DNA from: Panaeolus papilionaceus
Lineage: Eukaryota > Basidiomycota > Agaricomycetes > Agaricales
Reading direction: 5' to 3'
Length of the DNA: 64,000 bases
Assembly: GCA_015501605.1 (NCBI GenBank)
Contig: JADNRZ010000013.1
Coordinates: 1,116,001 to 1,180,000 of the forward strand
Positions 24,058 through 34,089 of the stretch are shown piece after piece (position 1 is the first letter of the stretch; the number at the start of each line of letters is the position of its first letter). The notes under the pieces were generated by a model. That model was not told the origin of the DNA, ran no database searches, and worked only from the letters and a program-made list of their open reading frames with translations. Position numbers and translations under genes: made by a program.

Positions 24058-25338
24058 CCTTGATTTTGATTCGATTTGATTCGATTCGACCTTTGACGCT
24101 CGTTTTAACGTTTATATGGACTTTGTTTGAACGGACTTATCCTGGATTGTTATATTACTGTGCCTTTTTTTTTTTTTTTTGATTTTTCGTATTTCTAATT
24201 CCATATCTTTGCTTTTTTTATTCCATTCATTTGTTTCGTGTTCGCGTTTATAATGATGCTCGACGGTTTTATCTCTTCTCTACTTGACTTGCTTTCTCTT
24301 TCTCTCATGAACATGGACGCGGGTTTATTGTCTACGCTATCGCTTATGCTTTCTACGTACCACTCGTTGCTTGGACTATATCTCACCCTCATATCGTACT
24401 GCGCACGCAATCCATCGGATTTCGACATTCATTCATTCCCTCGATATCCACTTACACCCTCATTATTCCACACACACACTCATCACTCATCATAGTCAGT
24501 CCCGATGGGACATTCACTCACTCATTTTTCGCTGTTTGATTATGTTATTATTTACATACTGCTAAAAATAGCTGTCTCTCAGAAGTTCTTTCTCTTCTCT
24601 TATCTCTCTTCGTTCATCTTCTCTTTCTTTCTAAACAAAAAGCCATAGGACGCAATCTATTCGCTTCGAAAGGGCATACTAATTAGTTTGAATACGTACT
24701 TTGCAAGAGGATGTATTTGTATGAAATAATAATCATAATCTCCAATAGTTTAAATCTGAATTGGACGTGACTGTGGTTCAAGGATGGATCATGGCGAACA
24801 GATGGTAAGGTGGGGTCAGATAAGGTCGAAAATGGCTACTTAGGGGCAAATGGAAGGTCCCGAAAAGCCTCTGCTCCATTTCAACCCCTCGGTCTCGGCC
24901 GCATGGCCAACACAATTGAATTTAGCGGAAATACGTATCGAAACATGGAAACCGGATAGTCTCTATCCGATGTCTCCATCATTCGAAGTTGTTGAGAATT
25001 ATCCGTGCATTACTCGTGATTCCGAGGAGGGATCGAAGTTGTTTCAAGCCGCACAATGGATTGAGAAGATCATTCTTCGATTTATCCAACACCATCTTAA
25101 ACCAGGACCGGGGAATCACTTTCCACCATTTATGAGATTTTCGAATCCCTAGGGGAATCACTTTGACTATCGGGTCAGCTGAACACTCCTTTCATAATCA
25201 TCCATGCATCCCAGCACACCAATCTGTGCTCGATGACTATCTAATTATCCGCCGGGAGCAGGATTCAGATCTCAAGCGACTATATAACGCCTCAACGTGG
25301 CTGCTGGCAATACAATCGCATCGCGCTGACCTTTCAAA
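24058..25338. other. Intergenic between protease and GH11-like pair
   Basis: Holds the T-rich 3' flank of the protease (including a poly-T run near 24167) and the upstream region of the first GH11-like gene. A 100-codon plus frame at 24850-25152 shows no motif and is not called. Confidence 0.4.
25281..25287 (+). promoter_or_regulatory. TATA box of the first GH11-like gene
   Basis: TATATAA, 58 nt before the ATG at 25339. The second copy has TATAAAA at 26431-26437, 50 nt before its ATG, so both copies keep a core promoter. Confidence 0.45.
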
Positions 25339-26083
25339 ATGTCGTCCATCTCGGCTCTTTCCAGAATGCTGCCCGGTGTGGTCGCATTTCTCCTGTGCAC
25401 AGTAGCGACAACTCTCGCTGGTACAACTGCATTCGAGCGACGCGACCCTCCTCGGATGATTACTCCGATACCTGGGTCACCGTATGTGTTTACAGAGGGC
25501 ATTGATGGATGCGTTAACGGTCCAGGGGGGTCGTTCTCATACAACTGGTCGTTCAACACGTCGCTTAATAACCCATTCTGTGGCAAGGGGTGGGCTGTCG
25601 GAACCGGCAGGTAGGTCTGTGAATCCCTCTCTAGCATGGAGTAAAGCATTTAACATGACGAATCTATGAAGAACTATCCAATTTAGCGGAAACTATGTTC
25701 CCAACGGGAACAGCAAAGTCACGATATACGGTTGGACACGAAACCCGCTTGTTGGGTACCAGGTCCTCGAAGGATTTGGAACATACAACCCTTCCTCGTA
25801 CGCTATCAGGAGAGGGAGCGTTACATGCGATGGGAGAATGTATGATATCTTGTCATCCACGCGCTACAATCAGCCATCTATCGACGGCACTCAGACATAT
25901 GAGGAGTTTTGGTCCATGGATAGGATGAAGTGGTACGGTAGCACCACGCCGCGCGCTGTGAGCATGGACTGTCATCTCAAGGCTTGGGCATCGTTCGGTA
26001 TGAAAGTAGGGAGTCATGATTACCAGCTCGTCTCCGTGGATGCGTACTACAGTAGTGGAAATCTGAACATGACTATAGCATGA
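25339..26083 (+). CDS. Secreted GH11 xylanase-fold protein lacking both catalytic glutamates (copy 1)
   Basis: 227 residues from exons 25339-25610 and 25672-26083. A signal peptide (LPGVVAFLLCTVATTLAGTTA) is followed by a full-length GH11 jelly-roll: CVNGPGGSFSYNW, GKGWAVGTGRTIQFSG, YVPNGNSKVTIYGWTRNPL, GTYNPSS, GSVTCDGRMYDI, STRYNQPSIDGT, FWSMD, HLKAWASFGMKVGSHDYQLV and YYSSGNLNMTI all line up with GH11 landmarks. The nucleophile position, Glu in PL(I/V)EYY of active enzymes, is Gly119 here (PLVGYQ, codon at 25754). The acid/base position, Glu in VEGYFSSG, is Asp214 (VDAYYSSG, codon at 26039). Xylan hydrolysis is therefore unlikely; binding or signalling is possible but unproven. A second copy follows in tandem. 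Confidence 0.85.
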
Positions 26084-26430
26084 GTTAAGGAGTCGAGCGT
26101 TAGGGTTATGTACATAATGTTTATGTATTCAACCCAGCGGAAATACTTGTCAAACATGTAGCCGCTAGATAATTGGGTTCCTTGCTTGATGGGGTAGTTG
26201 TTTCGCGTTTGAGGGATTGTGCATGCATTTAAGGATGGGAATACGTTGTTGTAGTTCTTCAAAAAGGGGTATTTAGATTGCACGAAGCTGTTCGGTCAGA
26301 TGAGAGATCCCGAGTCCAGTCCTCCAGAACACTGTCCTTAGTCAACCCAATTGCCTAAGAGACCTATCTGATTATCTTTCATAGCAGGTTGTGACTTAGC
26401 TGCTTAGCAACACTGTTATCTTAGAGGGGG

Positions 26431-26437
26431 TATAAAA
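26431..26437 (+). promoter_or_regulatory. TATA box of the second GH11-like gene
   Basis: TATAAAA, 50 nt before the ATG at 26481. Confidence 0.4.
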
Positions 26438-26480
26438 TGTCTGAATCAAGCCTATAGAGGGGATCCATAGACCACTCACG

Positions 26481-27137
26481 ATGTCGTCGAGTTCCGTTAT
26501 GCCGCGTATGTTCACAGAAATCCCCCTATGTGGGATAACTGCCCTTGATTTTCTTACGACACGTAATCTCGAGCGATGCGATCTTCCACGCACAATCACC
26601 TCCATATCTGGGTCACCGTATGAGTTTACCGAAGGCATATCTGAATGCGTCAATGGGCCAGGCGGCTTAATTTCGTACGAATGGACGTACAATACATCGA
26701 AAAATAACCCTTTTTGTAGCAAGGGGTGGGAGGTAGGATCTAACAGGTACACTATCTCACTTTCATGTAGTCAACCATCTACAAAGCTCATTACTCTATC
26801 AAGGACTATTCAATTCAGTGGAACATACACTGCGGAAGGGTATAACAGACTCGCCGTCTATGGCTCGTCACGAAGCCCTCTGGTGTTATATCAAGTTGTC
26901 GAGGGATTTGTAACTTACAACCCTGCTTCGTACACTACGAGAAAGGGAAATGTTAGCAGCGACAGGAGGTTGTATGACATTATGACAGCCACGCGCATCA
27001 ATTTCCCATCTATTAACGGTGATCTGACATCGTATGAAGAATTCTGGTCAGTGAACACGCTCAAGTGGTACGGTAGCACTATGCCACGTACGATGACCAT
27101 GGATTGTCATTTCAATGCTTCGAAATCATTTGCTTGA
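26481..27137 (+). CDS. Truncated GH11 xylanase-fold protein lacking the catalytic nucleophile (copy 2)
   Basis: 199 residues from exons 26481-26746 and 26804-27137; the 57-nt intron sits at the same codon as in copy 1 and happens to be open, so it can be read through. It matches copy 1 throughout (SGSPYEFTEGISECVNGPGG, NNPFCSKGW, RTIQFSGTY, TYNPASYTTRKGNVSSD, RLYDIMTATRINFPSI, EEFWSV, WYGST). The nucleophile position is Leu117 (SPLVLYQ). The protein stops after HFNASKSFA, before the strand that carries the acid/base residue. The N-terminus has lost the hydrophobic core of a signal peptide. It could be a decaying copy or an intracellular derivative; the frame is still open. Confidence 0.7.
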   Translation: MSSSSVMPRMFTEIPLCGITALDFLTTRNLERCDLPRTITSISGSPYEFTEGISECVNGPGGLISYEWTYNTSKNNPFCSKGWEVGSNRYTISLSCSQPSTKLITLSRTIQFSGTYTAEGYNRLAVYGSSRSPLVLYQVVEGFVTYNPASYTTRKGNVSSDRRLYDIMTATRINFPSINGDLTSYEEFWSVNTLKWYGSTMPRTMTMDCHFNASKSFA

Positions 27138-27985
27138 TGTACTCTCGGAGTGCGTTCGTGTGCTCTTCGTCTGAGAGGATTTTCATGATGTTCAGGTCTG
27201 TCGCATCTGATCTTCTCCTTCAATGACTAAGTATGTATATTATGTTTGAGTTTATTTGTAGCGATTTTCGGTGTACAGTACATCTTATCCACCTACCCTA
27301 AGGACAATTACTTATCGTTAAGAACAAGGTACCTCGCATGTTATTGTGTAGACTTGCGAAATTGGGTTGAAAGACTTGTAGATCTATACTTCATGATTCA
27401 ATAAAGTCCTCCTCGTTCACACGTCTCTGTCATGGATAAGGACAACCTCAGGTATTGATACTCGTACATAACTACACGCAAGGTAGACGTGCCGCTATAT
27501 GCCGGTTCAGTTCTGTGGGAATGCTCACCCATGTTCCGTTTCGAGAACAAAGGGTGGAAACGGCAAGGAGATGCCGTCAAGATAGGGGCTTGTGATTGTC
27601 TTCGTCATAACTATGAACTCAATATAAATGTACCAAAGTCATAATAATGTGCAGTGACAGAGCTGTCAGAACGGACATGCCTAATAATACCCACACGAAA
27701 CAACAAGTCGTATCCAGAATATGCGGATTGTTGTCGTCAAGATAGAAGTTGGAACTACTGTTTCACCATTCGTCAGAGCGTTGTATTTGTGACATAATTT
27801 CGTGAGACGAGTGGACAGCTTGTATTCCCCAAGTGAATTGGGTACATCAAATAGTGTATATGGATGTCACCTCTGGGAGAGGTTTACGACAGGTAGAAAC
27901 TGTACTTAAACTAAGTTGAACTGCTCCATTTCCGAATCCTTTCCAACACCCTATCACTACCCATGACCACTATTAGTCTCTCGCC
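27138..27985. other. Intergenic before the first GTPase gene
   Basis: No gene or repeat recognised; it holds the 3' flank of GH11-like copy 2 and the promoter side of the GTPase at 27986. Confidence 0.4.
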
Positions 27986-29523
27986 ATGACCGTAGATAAT
28001 CTCATAATCAGCGGAGATGTGGCCATCGAGCCGTGCAGCATCAAGGTCAATAAGGACAGCGTCCATGTTGCGTAAGACCTGCTTATGTTCGTTCCATACA
28101 CATTGATTCTCATCAGGACGCATGCAGGATCATGGGGCCCACAGGTTCTGGGAAAAGCACGGTGCGTGAGCTGATGCGTGAACTTCGATTAAAGCTCCTA
28201 ACATGAGTCTATCAATATAGTTCATTGAAGCCCTAGCAGGTCAGGGCCAGTCATTGAAGATATCGAAAGACCAACTGGCCGGATTCACACAAGATGTGAA
28301 CTCATACCATTTGAAAAACGTCCACTTCGAACACGACACAATTTCTGTAATTGATACCCCCGGCTTTTCTGATAAAAGTATATCCGAATTAGAGATCATG
28401 GACAAGCTAAAAACGTGGATGTCAACTAATGGGTGAGTAGTATTGAGGTATTTTGAACTATTGTCTTGCTGACCGTCGCATTTGCTTCCGTTCAACAGCG
28501 TTCGCTTCATCGGCTTCATTCTATACCTCTGTCCCATAACCGACACAAGAGTTCCCGGAAGTAAGAGACGACTAATTAAGATGCTGGAGCGGTTACTGCA
28601 GGATCAAGACTCGAGGAGAGTCACAATCGTCACTACGATGTGGGACCAGCTGAGCCCGCAAGCCAGGGAGCGATCCGAACAACATTTTGTGCAGCTTCAG
28701 ACAGATATTTGGAAGGTGAGATTCTCCTAGCTCTTAGACTAACATTTAAAAATATTGTTCTAATTACATCACTCCAGGAATTTGTCGGCCGGGGCGCTCA
28801 GATCGTGAAATTTACGAATAATCAGCAATCAGCTCTCGACGTTCTCAGAGTCAGCATGCAGTTGTATCCGGGCTGGTTCCATCTTCACCTGGCGAGAACG
28901 GAACGTGGGGGTCCATGTGTCCCAATTCTTTACGGAGAACTGCTCGATCGCATCAGCAGTGCACGGCAAGAATGGAAAACATTCCGGATGGACAAGGCTC
29001 GCCTCATAACTCTTCCCGATAAGCAACTAGAGGCCTGCGTCGTCCCAAAGCTTCAAGAAATCGAAGGCGACATGGTAAAGTTTTTAAAGCAGCTTGTAGC
29101 CTTTGGAACGCCTCCTCCTGGGTTTGACGGTGCACCACAACAAGTAGTATCCCAAGTAGTCCTTGATCACGTTGAAGCAGCTCGAGAGGATATTAGTGCA
29201 ATCAAGCTTGCGATATCTCAGCTTCGGAGACGTGACCTGAGACGAGCATCGGGTCTGAACGCACAACTCCGTGAAACTGAGTCGGGACTGAGCGATCTAT
29301 TGCGGTATTGGGGTACATCTGGAAATGGTCAGGCGTTGATGGACAAGGGGAGCCTGGAGCGAGGTATTTTTCGATCTTTTCCAGTGATATACATACTTGT
29401 TATTGACATTCAGCTTTAGTTCTCCACCTCCTTCGTCCAAAGGAAGCCAAGACTACCCACACTATGGCTAACCACATCAAGGGAGAATTTGATTCTCTAA
29501 AGAAAAGACTCGCTGTACGTTAA
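27986..29523 (+). CDS. AIG1-like P-loop GTPase (copy A)
   Basis: 414 residues from six exons (27986-28071, 28128-28161, 28221-28432, 28499-28715, 28778-29363, 29414-29523), with all phases closing. A short N-terminal strand motif, LIISGDVAIEPC, is shared with the other copies. Walker A is IMGPTGSGKST, split from FIEALAG by an intron. Switch-2/Walker B is VIDTPGFSD. Then come ILYLCPITDTRVPGS and IVTTMWDQ, which occupies the G4 place instead of NKxD. A long helical region follows, with LDRISSARQEW, RLITLPDKQLEACVVPKL and FGTPPPGFDG. The closest known group by motif is the fungal AIG1/septin-like TRAFAC GTPases of unknown role. It is convergent with copy B, 140 nt apart. Confidence 0.8.
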
Positions 29524-29663
29524 ATCTGGATTGATTGGACCGCTATGTAGCTTTTATTGTTTTTCTTCTCTTTGCTTTGTCGCCATCACATTGCTTTTAT
29601 CGTTATCGTATTGCTATCTGTACATTACATGTTGTCAATTAAATTATCTATTATCTCTCATAG

Positions 29664-31202
29664 TTAACCCTTCTTGAACTTGTTCAAAAACTGTCGTCCC
29701 CGATGAGCTGCTTGCTTGATGCAATCCTTGGGAGCCAGGATGCGATAAGGGATCACCAGGTGGTCCATCCCTTTGGGCGGAATTCCAAATTCCACCAGCT
29801 TCGCAGCACAAACTTCCACCCTCTTTTTAGCTTCCATGAGTTGGCCTTGAAGCGTCGATCCACTGCCGAGTTCGAATGTGGGCTGCGATCGGAGCTGGAT
29901 CAGAGCATCTCGGATAGCCTGTTGCACTTGTTGAGCATCGTGGAACTGGTCAATTAGATCCTGATATGACAATTGCTCATGCACGAGTTCGAATCCTGGA
30001 GGTGGAGTGCCCAACACCTCAAGTTGTGCTCGGAACCTTTCGATTTTTCGGTGAGCATCCTCGATTCTTGGCAGTATAACAGACTCCAATAGCGGGTCAG
30101 GTGTGACAATGAGTCGAATCTGATCCTGTCGAAGTGAATGTTTTTCCCGCTGAGCGTTACTGATACAATCGAGAAGCTCCTGGTAGAGCAATCCCGCAGC
30201 GGGGTGAGTAGCTTCGAGGGGACTTCCAGTAAGAGGGGCATATTCGCCGATGGACAGGTCGACTTTAAGGATGCTCAGAGCTGATTTTTGGGTGTTGTGA
30301 AACTTAGTGATCTGGGCTCGGTCCTGGAGGAGGTCCTGGAGTTACTTCAGTAAGCTCAATGAACAAGAACTGAGGAGACGAGCCAAAAAGGACCTTAAAA
30401 ACATCGTTCTTGAGTTGTTCATAGTGAGCCTCCGCTTGCTCCATCGCTCGGGCGTTGGTGATCCTGTCCCACATCGTCGTTACGATGATAACGCGTCCAG
30501 CAGAGCGCTTTTCTAGGAGCGCCTGGAGCATATTAATTACTCGGAGCCTCGTTCTGGTCATTCTCGTATCTGTAATTGGGCAAAGGTATAGGATAAGGCT
30601 TATGTATTTAAAGCTAATTTTTTTGAAGGAGATATTGCGGCATGTCAGTCAAAAGAATATCGTCGCTCAGCTGTAAAACTCACCCTTTCTCCGACATCCA
30701 CTCTTTCGTCCTGTTGACAATTTCCATTCCGGATAATTTTCCATCGGAGAAGCCTGGCGAGTCAACGATGTACACAGGCCACCTTTCACCATCGTCCCAC
30801 AAGTACTGACTGTTGTTCAATTTATACGCATTAATATCTTGGGTAAATCCAGCCAGTTGATCCTTTGAAATCCCCAGTGATTGACCCGGTCCTGCAAGGG
30901 ATTCAATGAACTGGGTTAAAGGGCATCATCAATCAGTTCAGAGCTCGAGGGGTCATCACCACGAAGACCAAGATATGTACATACTGAGCTCTTTCCGGAA
31001 CCCGTAGGTCCCATAACTCTGCGACGATCAGCAATCAGACGAATGTGCTCATATTTGGGTGAATTGATGCTTACAGAATACGCCAACTGAGGTAGTCCAC
31101 AGTTTCACATGGCTCAATTGTAACATCTCCTGCCAGTGCGACTATGAACTGTGGTCGATTGGCGGGTAATTCTGCATAATACAGTTGCGGCGGACTGAAC
31201 AT
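29664..31202 (-). CDS. AIG1-like P-loop GTPase (copy B)
   Basis: A minus-strand member of the same family in five exons. The start MFSPPQLYYAEL leads to FIVALAGDVTIEPCETV and WRIL, then Walker A VMGPTGSGKSS, FIESLAGPGQSLGISKDQLAGFTQD, VDSPGFSDGKLSG (Ser replacing Thr in DTPG), LILYLCPITDTRMTRTR, VIIVTTMWDRI, QITKFHNTQKSALSIL, LYQELLDCISNAQRE, RLIVTPDPLLESVILPR and FGTPPPGFEL. It ends in a basic KFKKG tail. Exon 1 is 31075-31202. Nucleotide binding looks intact. Three CRE-like sites lie 490-670 nt upstream of the start. The biological role is unknown. Confidence 0.8.
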
Positions 31203-32737
31203 TATGACGGGGAGATAATGTGTAGGTTAACAAGGAAGCTCCATTGAGAGTGTGGGGTTGGGATTAATGTTTGATAGGCTTATCGAACGTTATTTTTATC
31301 CTTCTTGGGGACTTGTGTGTATACTCGTGTTTTATTCTCAGTCTCCAATAATAGGACGCACACTTACCTACCGCTTCTAAATCCTTCGTGCTCTTTCTCT
31401 TCTCCTGTTATCTACTAAAAACACCTACCGCATCTTGTGTTTCATCCCACCAATCACACACCGCTCATTAAAGTGACGATGACGACACACCGCACTCACT
31501 CCTTAACACCGCCACACTGCCCCGACACCATGCAGTGCACCGCGCCCTTTATCCTCCGGTTCTCGACATTCCGGTGTATAATTATAACTCAAACTCTCCG
31601 TATGCAAATGACATCACCAAAAACAATTCAACAAATTTAAACAAAGCCCTTGTCAACACACGCAGTGCTTGGCTGGACTGAGGACTCGTCGACGTCATCA
31701 AGTGCAGCTGGTGAAATTACTTGATTGAATAGATTCCAGAGCTATGAGTGTACCTGGACGGAACATACAGCTGTTGCCTGAACTGTAGACTCTTCAGCGC
31801 TCAGCGACGTCATGATATATGGCTATCTACTCTCCAAGCCCACGCAATTGCCAGTGGATGTACACGACGTCATACACATACACCGACGCGGATCCTCGCC
31901 TGGGGCCTGATGAGCGCAATTAGATGATAGAAGATTGGATGGGCAATGAGGAGGTGGCCTTTCCCCCAACATCAGCTCTCGGCTCTCGGTGTCGACATAG
32001 ACCAAAAATAAGCAAAACATCCTCATGATCTCCCCAAACTTAGCGGAATATAATATAAATTACTCATCACTACTCATCAACATCATAAAGTAACACTCTA
32101 AGTTAATTTAATAACGTAGAGTGGGTATCAAAGGTGTGGGGTATCACAAAAAAACAAAAAGAAAGCCCGACCAAAGCCCAATAATAAATTTAAAAAGCAA
32201 GCAAAAAGAAAGGAGGATAGGGAAGGAAAGTGGATGAACGGGATAAGAATGAGAAGAAAGCCTTCAAAATCGTGATATGAGAGACGTGACGTGGACGGTG
32301 GGATATGAAGTGCGAGAATACAAAACATGAAACATGAATTGTTCGTGAATGCGGCTTTAGCAGCAGAACCGCATGAAAGGGAAGGGCAGAAGTGCAAGTC
32401 AAGTGCGTCCGAAAAAGGAAGCTTTTAGATAAAGATGACGAGGACGATTAAAGGGATGATGCAAACGTCAATGATGAAAGGGATGAAAAAATGCGTATGA
32501 TATGGTTAATGCAACGGTTCATGAGGGACGCAAAAAAAGTGAGATGGAGATAATTTTAATTGTATAAGATGGGAAATGTATGGAGAGATGAAAACGAGAT
32601 ATGAAAAGGAAAAAAAAGATGGGACAATGGAGAGGGAGAGGGGGGCAGCGACCGACACTTACAGCGTTTGCCTGAATCAGGGATTGAAGAGCTTGTAGGA
32701 AGGGACGCACATGGACGACGCGAAAATGCACGACGAC
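31203..32737. other. Intergenic between GTPase copy B and the 32.7 kb gene
   Basis: No gene called. It contains the upstream region of copy B (with CRE-like sites), and from about 32100 a purine-rich, A-rich plus-strand stretch that is probably the 3' flank of the minus-strand gene ending at 32738. Confidence 0.4.
31691..31873. promoter_or_regulatory. Cluster of three CGACGTCAT (CRE/ATF-like) sites
   Basis: GACGTCAT, each preceded by C, occurs at 31691-31698, 31806-31813 and 31866-31873. The core matches the binding site of CREB/ATF-type bZIP factors. The nearest start is GTPase copy B at 31202. Binding is inferred from sequence only. Confidence 0.4.
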
Positions 32738-34089
32738 CTAGTACACAAGCTCAGAAATGTCTCTCAGACGTCCAAATCCCTAGAGGTCAAAACCAAACAT
32801 CAGCATGCCACTCAAATTCCAACACCAATCCTAGTAGATACTCACCCGGTACGTCTCATCACTAATCACACAAACATCCGCCGCCCACACATCCTCGTCA
32901 ACGCGGTTCAGGCTCATCAGTCGCATCCTATCAAATGTGTATCCACCCTGGTGTATCCTCCATAGCAGCGAGTTTGGAGATCCGAAGTTGGGGACGAGGT
33001 TGCATAGCTGAAGAGTTGGAATTTAGAATACGCATATCAGGAACGACAAAAATGAACAACACACCAGGACGAAATTGTGATACTGCTCTGCGATACGACG
33101 GGCTAGCTCCTCTCTTGTGACTGCCTCCTGCTTCGCGTCTAGGATGGAAATAGGTACGCTCCAGTCGACGCCTGAATATCCTGGCCACTATATACCGAAA
33201 ATCATGATCATGAGCAACGGTCCAAGAGAATAAAACAAGGAAACCATTGACTCACCCGCAACACGAACGTAAAATCCCGCTTGCCCTCGCTCTTCCTATG
33301 CTGAAACACCCTATCCAGAGGGTCCTTCATCCCCGTTCCACTGAGCGCATCCCGCATAGACAGCCCAACCAGCGGCGCGTACCCCTCTTCGCCCACGCAT
33401 TTGAACGGGATGGGTGAGTCCGGACCGTAGAAGTCGCTGAAGCCTGGTCGGGTGGGGTATGGTGGAACATCGGGCATGGTCTGCGTGCACCCAGCTGGCA
33501 GGCGGCGGATGGGTTTGGGGACAGGCGGGTCGAGGGTGGGCGGTACGCCTTGTTGAGATGAGGAACTTGGGGTATTCCATGTTGGGAATTGGAATGGCAG
33601 CGAGGGCGGGATGATGTTGGTGGGTGAGGTGGATGTTGAGGCTGCTGATGAGGGGGTGGGCGCAGAGTAGTATTGGTAGGGAGGTGGAGGGATGGATGGG
33701 GTCGTTATTGGTGCTGATGCGACGCGTTGGAATTCTATGCGTGCTAGTGGGGTGCTCCTTATTGGTGAAGTGTAAGACGACTGCAAAGGTGTGAGCAAGC
33801 ACCGTCCACACAACATAAAATGGTGGACGTACCCCTCCAGATCGCGAATAAGTCAACGCGGATGACGATTGAGGAGGCGAGAGCGTCAGATCAATGACAT
33901 TATTGGGATGTGCCTGTTGTAGAAAATGAATTCAGCACGCTGAGCAAGCCACTCAGTTTTGAACACACGCACCATTGTACTGAACCTTCTCGTGTGTGAA
34001 GACGAAGTGGATGACGGGCTAGACATCGTCTTTGAGACGATAGGGGAGGAACGGTTGCTGCTGGTTGGGTTAGATGCTCTACCCATCAT
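32738..34089 (-). CDS. Conserved protein of unknown function
   Basis: 349 residues (350 counting from the upstream of two adjacent ATGs) from six exons: 33973-34089, 33833-33913, 33256-33780, 33065-33187, 32846-33007 and 32738-32779, with phases closing. The N-terminal half is Ser/Thr/Pro-rich and probably disordered. The C-terminal half looks folded: DFTFVLRWPGYSGVDWSVPI, ILDAKQEAVTREELARRIAE, QYHNFVLLCNLVPNFG, WRIHQGGYTFDRMRLMSL, DVWAADVCVISDETYR and GFGRLRDISELVY at the end. The pattern resembles uncharacterised basidiomycete proteins with a conserved C-terminal block, but no named domain is recognised. No signal peptide or membrane helix is seen. Confidence 0.72.

Noticed and set aside
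24850..25152. 100-codon plus frame upstream of the GH11-like gene
   Set aside because: No recognisable domain; the region is better read as promoter and leader DNA.
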